Of a stretch of 64,000 bases of DNA, positions 27,253 through 36,545 are shown in pieces. Source of the stretch: Parasalinivibrio latis. Its GTDB lineage: Bacteria > Pseudomonadota > Gammaproteobacteria > Enterobacterales > Vibrionaceae. The stretch lies in assembly GCF_036825535.1 (NCBI RefSeq), contig NZ_CP098812.1, positions 3,286,001-3,350,000 of the forward strand, given 5' to 3'. A program made the translations under genes and the position numbers. The notes under the pieces were generated by a model, which made no database searches, had not been told where the DNA came from, and saw nothing but the letters and a program-made list of their open reading frames with translations. How positions within the stretch are numbered: position 1 is the stretch's first letter; every line of letters starts with the position of its first letter.

Positions 27253-27280
27253 AAAAAGGGGCAAGTAAAAACTCGCCCCT
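27253..27280 (-). terminator. uppP operon terminator
   Basis: Stem AGGGGC...GCCCCT with inner AGT/ACT pairing; on the minus strand followed by TTTTTAATG. It lies between the MAPEG and uppP stops and may serve both. Confidence 0.7.
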
Positions 27281-27303
27281 CACATCTTTGAACTCGCCAC
27301 TCT

Positions 27304-28104
27304 TTAGCGCATAGAAAGCATCACAAACAGTCCAACACCCAACAGAATGCGGTAAATCACAAACGGCGTCATGCCCATGCGTGAAATCAGCTTCAGGAAG
27401 TAGTGGATACAGATATAGGCGCTGATAAAGGACACCACAATACCAATTGCCAGTGCCATCCAGTCTACAGGCTCGGAGCCGGTCACCAGCTTCATGCCAA
27501 GGTAACCACCAGCCAAAAGGATAATCGGGATCGACATCAGGAAAGAGAAGCGCGCGGCGGCTTCACGGGTCATACCGAGGTAAAGTGCTGCTGTCATGGT
27601 CGCTCCGGAGCGGGATGTCCCCGGGATCATAGCCAGGGCTTGGGCAATACCAATAAACAGCGCCTTTTTCCAGTCACACTGATATTCGTCATCTGCCAGT
27701 TTGGCATTGCGGTCTACCCACCAAAGCAACAGGCCAAAAACAATGGTAGTTGTCGCGATGACATAGGCGGAGCGCAGGTAAATCTCAATGAAGTCCTTCA
27801 TCAGAAGGCCAAAGATACAGGCCGGAATGGTTGCCAAAGCGATCATCCATGCCAGCTTGGCTTCCGGCGAACGATCACCACTGAAAGAAGCAAAAAAGGC
27901 CTTGAGCAATGTAATCACTTCCGTGCGGAAGTAGAGTACAACCGCCATCAGGGTGCCGACATGCACGGCAACATCAAATGCCAGCCCCTGATCGGGCCAT
28001 CCCAGCACTTCTGAAGGCAAAATAAGGTGAGCAGAGCTGGAAATAGGTAAGAATTCGGTCAGGCCCTGAATCAGTGCCAGCCAGAATGCCTCAATGTGAC
28101 TCAT
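27304..28104 (-). CDS. uppP: Undecaprenyl-diphosphatase UppP (BacA)
   Basis: UppP dephosphorylates undecaprenyl diphosphate to recycle the lipid carrier of cell-wall synthesis; excess confers bacitracin resistance. The 266-residue membrane protein shows GLTEFLPISSSAHLILPSEV at the N-terminus and MIPGTSRSGATMTAALYLGM, the two conserved catalytic regions (E, S, R). About eight membrane segments are predicted by eye. It is the last gene of folB-folK-uppP; folK ends three bases before its start. Confidence 0.96.
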   Translation of the reverse strand: MSHIEAFWLALIQGLTEFLPISSSAHLILPSEVLGWPDQGLAFDVAVHVGTLMAVVLYFRTEVITLLKAFFASFSGDRSPEAKLAWMIALATIPACIFGLLMKDFIEIYLRSAYVIATTTIVFGLLLWWVDRNAKLADDEYQCDWKKALFIGIAQALAMIPGTSRSGATMTAALYLGMTREAAARFSFLMSIPIILLAGGYLGMKLVTGSEPVDWMALAIGIVVSFISAYICIHYFLKLISRMGMTPFVIYRILLGVGLFVMLSMR

Positions 28105-28107
28105 AGG

Positions 28108-28602
28108 TTAGTTTTCCTCGATAAACCCGGGGTCGACAGGCCAAAGTGCCTGCGCTTTGTCGAATGCCTTCCATAGTTCGGCATAAGTGCGGCCGTCACC
28201 CGGAACCGGCTGGTCAGGGAACATTTCCGCCAGTGGCCACAGGGTAAAAGCAAACTTGTAGATATCGCTGCGGGGCAGCGGCGGGTTGGCTTCCTGGCAC
28301 AGATCGCCAAATGTCAGCAGATCCAGATCCAGCGTCCGGTCACGAAACTTGATGGCGTCCCGCTCCCTTCCCCAGCGCGACTCAATGCTGCGGAGATCAG
28401 CCGCAAACTCAGCAAGCGGCTTGTCCGTGTGTATTTCCACCACACAGTTATAAAAATTCGGGCCTTCAAACCCCACTGGCTCTGCTTCAAATATCCGGGA
28501 ACACCGCATCTTGGGGTCAATTTCAGCCAGGGCCCTGATGCCCTCGCGGATATGGAACTCCCGGTCAATGTTGGAGCCAAGGCTGATTAGAACCTGGGTC
28601 AC
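28108..28602 (-). CDS. folK: 2-amino-4-hydroxy-6-hydroxymethyldihydropteridine pyrophosphokinase
   Basis: FolK transfers pyrophosphate from ATP to the pterin in folate biosynthesis. The 164-residue protein has the HPPK features: LISLGSNIDRE at the start, GPNFYNCVVEI, and RDRTLDLDLLTFGD, whose aspartates bind the two magnesium ions. It overlaps folB by four bases (ATGA), so the steps folB then folK are cotranslated. uppP follows after three bases. Confidence 0.96.
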   Translation of the reverse strand: MTQVLISLGSNIDREFHIREGIRALAEIDPKMRCSRIFEAEPVGFEGPNFYNCVVEIHTDKPLAEFAADLRSIESRWGRERDAIKFRDRTLDLDLLTFGDLCQEANPPLPRSDIYKFAFTLWPLAEMFPDQPVPGDGRTYAELWKAFDKAQALWPVDPGFIEEN

Positions 28603-28952
28603 TTGCTACCTCGCTCAATGGTGACACCTACGGCACGGGCATTAACCACGGCTCCCGGCTTGGCAACACGCACCCGTATCCAGGGAACGCCAAACTCGGT
28701 CATAATGAGGGACGCCACCTCTTCTGCAACACGCTCTACCAGCTCTATAGGCTTGTCAGTCAGGTGCGACGTGACACGCTCGCTCACAGCGGCATAGTCC
28801 AGCGCAAGCGACACATCATCCGACTGCGCAGCCGGGCGGTTGTCGTGCGCCATTTCAATATCGAGCACCAGCTTTTGCTTGATGGTCTTTTCCCAGTCAT
28901 AGACCCCAATGGTCATAATGACTTCAAGTTGTTCGATAAATACCGTATCCAT
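28599..28952 (-). CDS. folB: Dihydroneopterin aldolase
   Basis: FolB converts dihydroneopterin to 6-hydroxymethyl-dihydropterin, the substrate of FolK. The 117-residue protein begins MDTVFIEQLEVIMTIGVYDW and has the conserved LDYAAVSERV and ELVERVAEEVA (catalytic glutamate) segments and a lysine in RVAKPGAV. It is the first gene of folB-folK-uppP and is divergent from plsY. Length and motifs are normal for the family. Confidence 0.96.
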   Translation of the reverse strand: MDTVFIEQLEVIMTIGVYDWEKTIKQKLVLDIEMAHDNRPAAQSDDVSLALDYAAVSERVTSHLTDKPIELVERVAEEVASLIMTEFGVPWIRVRVAKPGAVVNARAVGVTIERGSK

Positions 28953-29211
28953 GTTCTTACGCCAATTCTGTTACAGGTCGGATACCCCTTGTGAGCAAAA
29001 ACGCGTACTATCTCTCACCTAACGGTCATTTTGTGTGAATTCTGAAACCGTTAGGGTAGTCTGAATGCGCAGGGGCTGCGTTTCAGTAAACGCCATCCGG
29101 CAAGGTTTGAGCGCAGACTATAGCAAGTTAACGCCCGGCACGATAGCCGCATATTTCACCGGTGCTGTTACATCAGCTTTACAAAGAAAGTTAAGTTTTC
29201 CGGACAGTTGC

Positions 29212-29850
29212 ATGAGCCCATTATCGTTTTTATTCATTGTTGGCGCATACCTGTTGGGCTCGGTGTCCAGTGCGGTGCTGATCTGCCGCCTGTTCCGGCT
29301 TCCCGACCCGCGTGAACACGGCTCTGGCAACCCCGGCGCAACCAATGTATTGAGACTGGGCGGGCGTGTTGCTGCGGTTCTTGTACTGGTGTGCGATATC
29401 CTTAAAGGTATGATCCCGGTCTGGGTCGGTTACCTTATCGGTATTAACCCATTTATGCTTGGCCTTATCGCCATTGCAGCCTGCCTTGGCCACATTTATC
29501 CCATCTTCTTCCACTTCCGGGGTGGCAAAGGCGTTGCCACTGCGCTGGGGGCAATGGCCCCGATTGGCCTTGACCTGACCGGAATGCTGATTGGCGCATG
29601 GCTGTTGGTTTTACTGCTTTCTGGCTACTCTTCAATGGCTGCTATTGTCACCGCGCTGCTCGCCCCACTGTTTACCTGGCTGGTCAAACCCCAGTTTACG
29701 ATGCCGGTCGCCATGCTGGCCTGCCTTATTATCTTCCGCCACCAGGACAACATCCGACGCCTGTTTGACGGTACTGAAAGTAAAATATGGAACAAGAAAA
29801 TCCGGCGGGATGATGAGAGCAAATCGGCGGAGAATGGGGAAAAGCCGTAG
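29212..29850 (+). CDS. plsY: Glycerol-3-phosphate acyltransferase PlsY
   Basis: PlsY moves an acyl group from acyl-phosphate to glycerol 3-phosphate, the first step of phospholipid synthesis. The 212-residue inner-membrane protein has the three catalytic motifs: LGSVSSAVLI, GSGNPGATNVLRLGG and GHIYPIFFHFRGGKGVATALG. The ATG at 29212 gives the family length and the hydrophobic N-terminus MSPLSFLFIVGAYLLG; a longer open frame upstream is not homologous. Divergent from folB. Confidence 0.95.
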   Translation: MSPLSFLFIVGAYLLGSVSSAVLICRLFRLPDPREHGSGNPGATNVLRLGGRVAAVLVLVCDILKGMIPVWVGYLIGINPFMLGLIAIAACLGHIYPIFFHFRGGKGVATALGAMAPIGLDLTGMLIGAWLLVLLLSGYSSMAAIVTALLAPLFTWLVKPQFTMPVAMLACLIIFRHQDNIRRLFDGTESKIWNKKIRRDDESKSAENGEKP

Positions 29851-29864
29851 GGACAAATAATGTA

Positions 29865-29955
29865 GGGGCCTGGGTTCTGGGTTTGGTACTGGGTTCTATT
29901 TCTGACTCCTGCTCTTCCCAGGGCCTTTCGTTCCCGTTACCGGTTCCCTAAAAAT
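29865..29955. repeat. Intergenic repeat-like sequence after plsY
   Basis: Tandem-like units of TGGGTTC/TGGGTTT type (29872-29897) are followed by a TTCCCAGGGCCTTT segment at about 29917. A segment with the same TTCCCAGGGCCTTT core and a following CCGGTTT stretch occurs before the rRNA terminator near 50067. It may be a dispersed intergenic repeat. Confidence 0.4.
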
Positions 29956-30011
29956 AGAAACCGCCCTTTCTCGGACAGTTTCGGATCATTCAGCTAATCA
30001 GCCTTTCTGAA

Positions 30012-31046
30012 TTACGCAGTTTCAGATTCTGCGATTGGCTTCAACTGATCGATAGGCCAGCGCGGGTAGGCTTTTAGCTCAGCAAGCCCAACACTTTCAC
30101 CGTTTTTCAGTCGCTGCATACCGGCATAGGCAATCATCGCCCCATTATCGGTACAAAACTCTGTACGCGGGTAATAGACCTGCCCCCCCAGTTTTTCCAT
30201 CAGGCTTTCCAGCCCCTGGCGCAGTGCGCGGTTGGCACTGACACCACCAGCAATCACAAGGCGCTTCATGCCACATTGCTTCAGGGCGCGGCGGCATTTA
30301 ATAACCAGGGTATCCACTACAGCATCCTGGAACGCATAAGCAATATCCGCACGGGTCTGGTCGTCATCGCCGTTGTCACGAATAGTGTTCGCAGCAAATG
30401 TTTTCAGCCCTGAGAAACTGAAATCCAGCCCTGGCACCGTTGTCATTGGACGCGGGAAGGTAAAACGACCCGGTGTGCCTTTCTCAGCCATCTTTGACAG
30501 CAGTGGCCCGCCCGGATAATCCAGCCCCATCAGTTTGGCTGTTTTGTCAAAAGCCTCACCGGCGGCATCATCAATAGACTCACCAAGGATCTGGTATTCA
30601 CCAATGCCTTTTACTTCCACCAGCATGGTGTGGCCGCCAGATACCAGCAGGGCAACAAACGGAAACTCCGGAGGTGTCTCTTCCAGCATCGGTGCCAGCA
30701 GGTGACCTTCCATATGGTGGACAGGCACAGCAGGTACGCCCCAGGCATAAGCCAGGCTGCGCCCAATGGTCGCGCCAACCAGCAATGCACCGACCAGACC
30801 TGGGCCTGCGGTATAGGCAACACCATCAATATCATCAGAAGTGAGGCCGGCATCCGCCAAAGCTGCTTTAATTAAAGGAATGGTCTTTTTAACGTGATCG
30901 CGGGATGCCAGCTCCGGCACCACACCGCCGTAATCTGCGTGTAGCTTTACCTGGCTGTATAACTGATGTGCCAGTAAGCCTTTTTTATCGTCATAAATCG
31001 CAACGCCGGTTTCATCACAGGACGTTTCGATACCCAGAATGCGCAT
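30012..31046 (-). CDS. tsaD: tRNA threonylcarbamoyladenosine transferase subunit TsaD
   Basis: TsaD, with TsaB and TsaE, transfers threonylcarbamoyl to A37 of tRNAs that read ANN codons. The 344-residue protein begins MRILGIETSCDETGVAIYDD. The iron/zinc-binding H-x3-H is HHMEGHLLAP (about residue 110), and the ASKHA ATP-binding region shows LVSGGHTMLVEV and GGVSANRALRQGL. The ATG at 31046 is chosen by family alignment; an upstream ATG adds 11 unrelated residues. It is divergent from rpsU, the usual arrangement. Confidence 0.97.
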   Translation of the reverse strand: MRILGIETSCDETGVAIYDDKKGLLAHQLYSQVKLHADYGGVVPELASRDHVKKTIPLIKAALADAGLTSDDIDGVAYTAGPGLVGALLVGATIGRSLAYAWGVPAVPVHHMEGHLLAPMLEETPPEFPFVALLVSGGHTMLVEVKGIGEYQILGESIDDAAGEAFDKTAKLMGLDYPGGPLLSKMAEKGTPGRFTFPRPMTTVPGLDFSFSGLKTFAANTIRDNGDDDQTRADIAYAFQDAVVDTLVIKCRRALKQCGMKRLVIAGGVSANRALRQGLESLMEKLGGQVYYPRTEFCTDNGAMIAYAGMQRLKNGESVGLAELKAYPRWPIDQLKPIAESETA

Positions 31047-31230
31047 AACTACCTCTGCTCCGGTGTTGTGAGGGCGCAATCTTACCCTCTCGATAAAAAA
31101 TTCACCAGTCCGGCAACAGCCAATGCTTTACAAGTACCCAGCGTTCAGATTAAAATTCCGCACCATTTTTAATCATGGCTGGTCACTTTGTCACCAGCGT
31201 AACTGATACAACCCCCGAGGTGAAAGGCAC

Positions 31231-31446
31231 ATGCCAGTAGTTAAAGTACGTGAAAACGAACCGTTCGACGTAGCTCTGCGTCGCTTCAAGCGCTCTTGTG
31301 AAAAAGCAGGTATCCTTTCAGAAGTTCGTCGTCGTGAACACTTCGAAAAGCCTACTACAGTTCGCAAGCGCGCCAAGGCTGCCGCTGTTAAGCGTCACCT
31401 GAAGAAGCTGGCTCGCGAAAACGCACGTCGCGTACGTCTGTACTAA
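31231..31446 (+). CDS. rpsU: 30S ribosomal protein bS21
   Basis: bS21 is a small, very basic 30S protein that helps mRNA engagement. The 71-residue sequence starts MPVVKVRENEPFDVALRRFK and ends in the Arg/Lys-rich tail RHLKKLARENARRVRLY. It is the first gene of the macromolecular-synthesis cluster rpsU-yqeY-dnaG-rpoD; yqeY follows after 23 bases. Confidence 0.98.
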   Translation: MPVVKVRENEPFDVALRRFKRSCEKAGILSEVRRREHFEKPTTVRKRAKAAAVKRHLKKLARENARRVRLY

Positions 31447-31469
31447 TTACAGCGCCCTAGGATTGCACT

Positions 31470-31913
31470 ATGGCACTGATTGATCGTCTGAAGGACGAAC
31501 AAAAAGCAGCGATGAAGGCGAAAGACAAACCTCGCCTGTCCACCATCCGCCTGATCATGGCAGCCATCAAACAACTTGAAGTAGACGGTCAGAAAACTCT
31601 GAACGACGACGAAGTTATTGCTGTGCTGACCAAAATGGTTAAGCAACGTCGCGACTCCGTAGCGCAATACGAATCAGCAGGTCGCCAAGATCTCGCTGAT
31701 GCAGAAGCCGCAGAAATCGTTGTGATTGAGGAATTCCTTCCTCAGCCACTGTCAGACGAAGAAGTTGAGCAACTGGTGAAAGACGCTGTTGCGACAACAG
31801 AAGCTGCTTCGATGCAAGACATGGGCAAAGTCATGGCTGTGGTTAAACCACAGATCCAGGGCCGCGCTGACATGGGTAAGGTAAGCCAGCTGGTTAAGGC
31901 TCTTCTGGGCTGA
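31470..31913 (+). CDS. yqeY: GatB/YqeY domain protein
   Basis: This 147-residue cytoplasmic protein has the helical GatB/YqeY domain found at the end of the tRNA-dependent amidotransferase subunit GatB. Landmarks are MALIDRLKDEQKAAMKAKDK, IRLIMAAIKQLEVD, IEEFLPQPLSDEEVEQLV and the end MGKVSQLVKALLG. Free-standing YqeY proteins have no firmly known role. Placement between rpsU and dnaG is common in Vibrionaceae and other gammaproteobacteria. Confidence 0.93.
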   Translation: MALIDRLKDEQKAAMKAKDKPRLSTIRLIMAAIKQLEVDGQKTLNDDEVIAVLTKMVKQRRDSVAQYESAGRQDLADAEAAEIVVIEEFLPQPLSDEEVEQLVKDAVATTEAASMQDMGKVMAVVKPQIQGRADMGKVSQLVKALLG

Positions 31914-31938
31914 TCTGCTGTAGCTCCTAACCCGCAAG

Positions 31939-31973
31939 CAAGCCGTGCTATCCTTTTTGGAGTGCGCGGCTTG
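31939..31973 (+). other. Long hairpin between yqeY and dnaG
   Basis: Ten-base-pair stem CAAGCCGTGC/GCGCGGCTTG (one G-U) around a 15-base loop, without a following T-run. It occupies the place of the intra-operon attenuator or RNA-processing site known in the E. coli rpsU-dnaG-rpoD operon. It may lower dnaG expression relative to rpsU. Confidence 0.5.
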
Positions 31974-32081
31974 TTCGTATCTTCTCCATCTGAAAAACAG
32001 ACCCCACACGTATACCTTGGCAACACAAGAATCGTGGTTGTTCGTGGTGATTCATTATTAATCGGTATGGCGTTCTAGAGC

Positions 32082-33827
32082 ATGGCAGGAAAAATTCCCC
32101 GCGCGTTTATTGACGACCTTCTGGCACGTATCGATATCGTTGAATTTATCGACAGCCGGGTCAAACTGAAAAAACAGGGCAAAAACTTTGGTGCCTGTTG
32201 CCCCTTCCATAACGAAAAAACGCCTTCATTTACCGTGAGCCAGGAAAAGCAGTTCTATCACTGCTTTGGATGTGGTGCCCACGGCAACGTACTCGATTTT
32301 GTTATGGAATACGACCGTCTCGAATTTGTCGATGCGATCGAAGAACTGGCAGGCCAACTGGGGTTGGAAGTTCCACGCGAACAAGGCAGTGGTAACTTTA
32401 AAGGCTCAAGCAACAACGAAAAGCGTACCCTCTACCCGATGATGGGAGAGATTGCCCGCTTCTACCAAAGCAAACTGCGCACGCAAGAAGGCCAGACCGC
32501 CATTGATTACCTCAAAGGACGTGGCCTGACCGGTGAAATCGTCCAGCGTTTTGGCATTGGCTATGCGCCGGATGAGTGGGATGCAGTACGCAAACAATTT
32601 GGGCGTGACGGTACTTCCCAGCAATCGCTGGTGACTGCCGGCATGCTGATAGAAAACGACAACGGCCGTCGCTACGACCGTTTCCGCGGCCGGGTTATGT
32701 TCCCGATCCGCAACCGCCAGGGCAAAGTAATCGGCTTTGGAGGCCGGGTATTGGGTGACGGTACACCCAAGTACCTTAACTCCCCGGAAACCCCGATTTT
32801 CCATAAGGGGAAAGAGCTTTACGGCCTCCATGAAGCCCTTGAGCACGACCGCGAACCTAATCACCTGCTGGTGGTTGAAGGTTATATGGATGTGGTGGCA
32901 CTGGCGCAGTTCGACGTCAACTATGCCGTTGCCTCGCTGGGTACCTCCACGACAGGGGACCATATCCAGACCCTGTTCCGACAGACATCCACCGTCATCT
33001 GTTGCTATGACGGTGACCGCGCCGGCCGCGATGCAGCATGGCGCGCAATGGAGCAGGCACTGCCCCACTTAAGTGACGGCAGGCAGCTTAAATTTATGTT
33101 CCTGCCGGATGGCGAAGACCCGGATACCCTGGTCCGTCAAGAAGGAAAAGACGGATTCGAACAGCGCCTGGCCAAAGCCATGAGCCTGTCCGAGTTCCTG
33201 TTCTCGACTCTGATGCAGCAGGTTGATACCAGCAGCCGCGAAGGCAAGGCAAAACTCACCGCCCTCGCCGTGCCGCTTATCGACAAGGTTCCGGGCGGCA
33301 CCCTGCGCCTTTACCTGCGCAACACCCTTGGCAGCAAACTTGGCTTGCCAAGCGAAGAACAGCTTGAACAACTGATTTCCGCCAAAGGGGCTGATGTACA
33401 AAAACGAGCCCTGCCGGAAATGAAGCGCACTGCCATGCGCGAGGCCATTACACTGCTTTTGCAAAACCCGGAACTGGCAGATGGTATGCCGGATCTGAGC
33501 GGTTTTAGCGAATTACATGTACCGGGCCTCAATTTACTCGTTCAGCTGGTTGACATCTGCCGGGCTCACCCCCATATCAGAACAGGTCAACTGATTGAAC
33601 ACTGGCGCGGCAGCGACCAGGAACAATTAATTGCTCGCCTCGCCAGCTGGGACCTCCCTCTTGGCGACAGCAATGAAACAGAGCTATTTGACGATGCATG
33701 GCGCAAAATCCTTGCGCAGTGCTTCGCACAACAGATCGCAAAACTACAGGCGAAGGCAAACACCATCGGCTTATCAGTCGAAGAAAAGCGGGAATTGCAG
33801 TTATTAATTCTCAATCGTCCCGACTAG
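32082..33827 (+). CDS. dnaG: DNA primase
   Basis: DnaG makes the RNA primers for chromosome replication and binds DnaB helicase. The 581-residue protein (E. coli 581) has the N-terminal CHC2 zinc finger (CCPFHNEKTPSF and FYHCFGCGAHGN, residues 40-65), the TOPRIM core (LLVVEGYMDVVALAQ and CCYDGDRAGRDAA) and a C-terminal helicase-binding domain. The start MAGKIPRAFIDDLLARIDIV matches E. coli. The ribosome site is poor (AGAGC before the ATG), consistent with the low DnaG level in this operon. Confidence 0.98.
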   Translation: MAGKIPRAFIDDLLARIDIVEFIDSRVKLKKQGKNFGACCPFHNEKTPSFTVSQEKQFYHCFGCGAHGNVLDFVMEYDRLEFVDAIEELAGQLGLEVPREQGSGNFKGSSNNEKRTLYPMMGEIARFYQSKLRTQEGQTAIDYLKGRGLTGEIVQRFGIGYAPDEWDAVRKQFGRDGTSQQSLVTAGMLIENDNGRRYDRFRGRVMFPIRNRQGKVIGFGGRVLGDGTPKYLNSPETPIFHKGKELYGLHEALEHDREPNHLLVVEGYMDVVALAQFDVNYAVASLGTSTTGDHIQTLFRQTSTVICCYDGDRAGRDAAWRAMEQALPHLSDGRQLKFMFLPDGEDPDTLVRQEGKDGFEQRLAKAMSLSEFLFSTLMQQVDTSSREGKAKLTALAVPLIDKVPGGTLRLYLRNTLGSKLGLPSEEQLEQLISAKGADVQKRALPEMKRTAMREAITLLLQNPELADGMPDLSGFSELHVPGLNLLVQLVDICRAHPHIRTGQLIEHWRGSDQEQLIARLASWDLPLGDSNETELFDDAWRKILAQCFAQQIAKLQAKANTIGLSVEEKRELQLLILNRPD

Positions 33828-33935
33828 TGCTGCTCTGATTAGGGCGTAGCCAGTATTTGGTAAATCTGTTAAAATTGGCGGTTTGCGTTTTCGCATACTA
33901 AATTCTTCACTCAGACCCGAAGTTGGATATCGTCT

Positions 33936-35786
33936 ATGGATCAAAATCCGCAGTCACAACTTAAGTTACTCGTTGCCAAAGGTAAGGAGCAAGGCTACCT
34001 GACCTATGCCGAGGTAAACGACCACCTTCCGGAAGACATCGTCGATTCCGAACAGATTGAAGACATCATTCAGATGATCAACGACATGGGTATCCAGGTG
34101 GTGGAAACAGCCCCGGATGCCGATGACTTGATCATGTCTGAGACTGTCACCGATGAAGACGCAGCGGAAGCTGCGGCTGCAGCACTTTCCACCGTTGACA
34201 GCGAACTGGGCCGTACAACCGACCCGGTACGTATGTACATGCGTGAAATGGGTACCGTTGAACTGCTGACCCGTGAAGGCGAAATCGACATCGCCAAGCG
34301 TATCGAAGACGGTATTAACCAGGTACAGCTGGCGGTTGCCGAATACCCTGAGTCTATCTCTTATCTGTTGGACCAGTTCGACAAAGTCGAAGCGGAAGAA
34401 CTGCGTCTTACTGACATCATTTCAGGGTTCGTTGACCCTTCTCAGGAAGAAGATCTGGCCCCAACAGCAACCCACATCGGTTCAGAGTTAAGCGAGAGCG
34501 ATCTTGCTGACGAAGACGAAGATGAGGACGATGAAGACGAAGACAGTGACGAGGACGATAGCGAAGACGACAACGCCATCGATCCTGAAGTCGCCCGTGA
34601 AAAAGTCTCTGAACTGCGCCGCAGCTACGAAGCCGTGCTGGCATCAACCCAGCAAAAAGGCCGCGAAGATGACAGCACCAAAGAAGCCATCACTGAGCTG
34701 GCTGAGGTGTTCAAGCAGTTCCGTCTGATCCCTAAGCAGTTTGACCGCCTGGTTGACGAAATGCGTCAGACCATGGATAAAGTTCGTACCCAGGAGCGCC
34801 TGATCATGCGCCTGTGTATTGACACCGGTCGTATGCCAAAGAAAAACTTCGTGCAGGTATTTGCCGGCAACGAAGCGTCTGACACCTGGCTGGATGCTGT
34901 ACTGGCAGCCGGTAAGCCATACTCAGACCGTATCAAAGAAAATGAAGAAGACCTGCGTCGCTGCATCCAGAAGCTGAAGCTGCTGGAAGAAGAGACCGGC
35001 CTGTCTGTTGAGCGTATCAAAGACATCAGCCGCCGCATGTCTATCGGTGAAGCGAAAGCCCGCCGCGCCAAGAAAGAGATGGTAGAGGCAAACCTGCGTC
35101 TGGTTATTTCTATCGCGAAGAAATACACCAACCGTGGTCTGCAGTTCCTGGACCTGATCCAGGAAGGTAACATCGGCCTGATGAAGGCAGTTGATAAGTT
35201 CGAATACCGCCGTGGTTATAAGTTCTCAACTTACGCCACATGGTGGATTCGCCAGGCGATCACTCGCTCTATCGCTGACCAGGCCCGTACCATCCGTATT
35301 CCGGTACACATGATTGAGACCATCAACAAGCTCAATCGTATCTCTCGCCAAATGCTGCAGGAAATGGGCCGCGAGCCTTCCCCTGAAGAACTGGCAGAGC
35401 GCATGATGATGCCGGAAGACAAGATTCGTAAGGTACTGAAGATCGCCAAAGAGCCAATCTCCATGGAAACCCCAATCGGTGACGATGAAGATTCACATCT
35501 GGGCGACTTCATCGAGGATACAACCCTCGAGCTGCCAATGGACTCTGCAACCATGCAGAACCTGAAGTTTGCAACCAACGAAGTTCTGGCTGGCCTGACA
35601 CCACGTGAAGCCAAGGTACTGCGTATGCGTTTCGGTATCGACATGAACACTGATCACACTCTTGAAGAGGTAGGTAAGCAGTTCGACGTTACCCGTGAGC
35701 GTATCCGTCAGATTGAAGCCAAGGCCCTGCGTAAGCTTCGCCACCCAAGCCGCTCAGAAATCCTGCGCAGCTTCCTGGATGAATAA
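33936..35786 (+). CDS. rpoD: RNA polymerase primary sigma factor RpoD (sigma-70)
   Basis: This housekeeping sigma factor directs RNA polymerase to -10/-35 promoters. The 616-residue protein has region 1.1 at the N-terminus, region 1.2 (DPVRMYMREMGTVELLTREG), a non-conserved stretch with a very acidic run of Asp/Glu near residues 190-216, regions 2.1-2.4 (YATWWIRQAITRSIADQART), region 3 and region 4.2 with the HTH VTRERIRQIEAKALRKLRHP. The C-terminus RSEILRSFLDE is typical. Last gene of the rpsU cluster, with its own strong terminator. Confidence 0.98.
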   Translation: MDQNPQSQLKLLVAKGKEQGYLTYAEVNDHLPEDIVDSEQIEDIIQMINDMGIQVVETAPDADDLIMSETVTDEDAAEAAAAALSTVDSELGRTTDPVRMYMREMGTVELLTREGEIDIAKRIEDGINQVQLAVAEYPESISYLLDQFDKVEAEELRLTDIISGFVDPSQEEDLAPTATHIGSELSESDLADEDEDEDDEDEDSDEDDSEDDNAIDPEVAREKVSELRRSYEAVLASTQQKGREDDSTKEAITELAEVFKQFRLIPKQFDRLVDEMRQTMDKVRTQERLIMRLCIDTGRMPKKNFVQVFAGNEASDTWLDAVLAAGKPYSDRIKENEEDLRRCIQKLKLLEEETGLSVERIKDISRRMSIGEAKARRAKKEMVEANLRLVISIAKKYTNRGLQFLDLIQEGNIGLMKAVDKFEYRRGYKFSTYATWWIRQAITRSIADQARTIRIPVHMIETINKLNRISRQMLQEMGREPSPEELAERMMMPEDKIRKVLKIAKEPISMETPIGDDEDSHLGDFIEDTTLELPMDSATMQNLKFATNEVLAGLTPREAKVLRMRFGIDMNTDHTLEEVGKQFDVTRERIRQIEAKALRKLRHPSRSEILRSFLDE

Positions 35787-35806
35787 TCCAGTGGACTAAA
35801 AACAGA

Positions 35807-35837
35807 AAAGGCGGGTTTGATACCCGCCTTTTTTATA
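35807..35837 (+). terminator. rpoD terminator
   Basis: Stem AAAAGGCGGG/CCCGCCTTTT with a TTTGATA loop, followed by TTATA, about 20 bases after the rpoD stop. Confidence 0.9.
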
Positions 35838-35951
35838 CCTGATAACAACAGGTTAGCCCCCTGGCAGTGGCAAGTAGTGATTGAGTTATCAAGTACAACA
35901 AAAAATGAAGCAAGTGCGCGAAAAACATACAGATTTCACCCTGCAACACGC

Positions 35952-35980
35952 TAGACACACCGCTTCGATTCCCCTATAAT
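35952..35980 (+). promoter_or_regulatory. Promoter of tRNA-Ile2
   Basis: TAGACA (35952-35957) and a perfect TATAAT (35975-35980) are separated by 17 bases. The tRNA starts 11 bases after the -10 box. Confidence 0.75.
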
Positions 35981-35991
35981 TTGCACCCACT

Positions 35992-36067
35992 GGCCCCTTA
36001 GCTCAGTGGTTAGAGCAGGCGACTCATAATCGCTTGGTCGTTGGTTCAAGTCCAACAGGGGCCACCA
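35992..36067 (+). tRNA. tRNA-Ile2, CAU anticodon (lysidine-modified, reads AUA)
   Basis: The 76-base cloverleaf starts GGCCCCTTAGCTCAG and ends with an encoded CCA. The anticodon loop reads CTCATAA. The sequence is nearly identical to E. coli ileX (tRNA-Ile2), differing only in the T stem, and its place after rpoD is the same as in E. coli. A CAU anticodon alone could suggest Met, but the body matches the isoleucine species whose C34 is changed to lysidine by TilS. Confidence 0.93.
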
Positions 36068-36076
36068 TATTTTACA

Positions 36077-36110
36077 GACACTTAGCACCGAAAGGGCTAG
36101 GTGTTTTTTT
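36077..36110 (+). terminator. tRNA-Ile2 terminator
   Basis: Stem ACACTTAGC/GCTAGGTGT (one T-G) followed by TTTTTTT, beginning about 10 bases after the tRNA. Confidence 0.8.
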
Positions 36111-36545
36111 GTATTTGGCGTTTACCGCTGCACTTACAGGTGTACTTAGAAAAAAATACGATCTACATCTTGCTGATAAATAAAGACTTGTAAGCACACA
36201 CAGTCGATTGTCACTTCGGAATAAACCCTTTCTGACGATAATTCCACGCCTAATACTCTGATATAAATCCACATTTCTCATGAACAGCGTTTCAAGGCTG
36301 ATCTGCGCTTTTTGACCAAAATGCGTTATTTGGACAGGCAAATCTTCCGCAAGGGGTCACATTTTTAACATTCGGAGTGATATTCGGTGAATACCCGCAC
36401 AGGCAGGAAGATAGCGAACCCGGCTTTTTGCTGATTCTGGGACAAATCGAAGGCAACAAACTTGGGTAAACGGCGGTTAATCTCATATTTGAGCCCTTCC
36501 CCGGTCAATAGAAAATAGCAATCTTTGCTACATCAGTAGCCTACC

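Noticed and set aside
35992..36067. tRNA read as tRNA-Met
   Set aside because: The CAU anticodon fits Met, but the whole body matches E. coli tRNA-Ile2 and the gene is in the ileX position after rpoD.
36292..36486. 64-codon frame after the tRNA
   Set aside because: Cys/Pro-rich composition and no ribosome site; looks non-coding.
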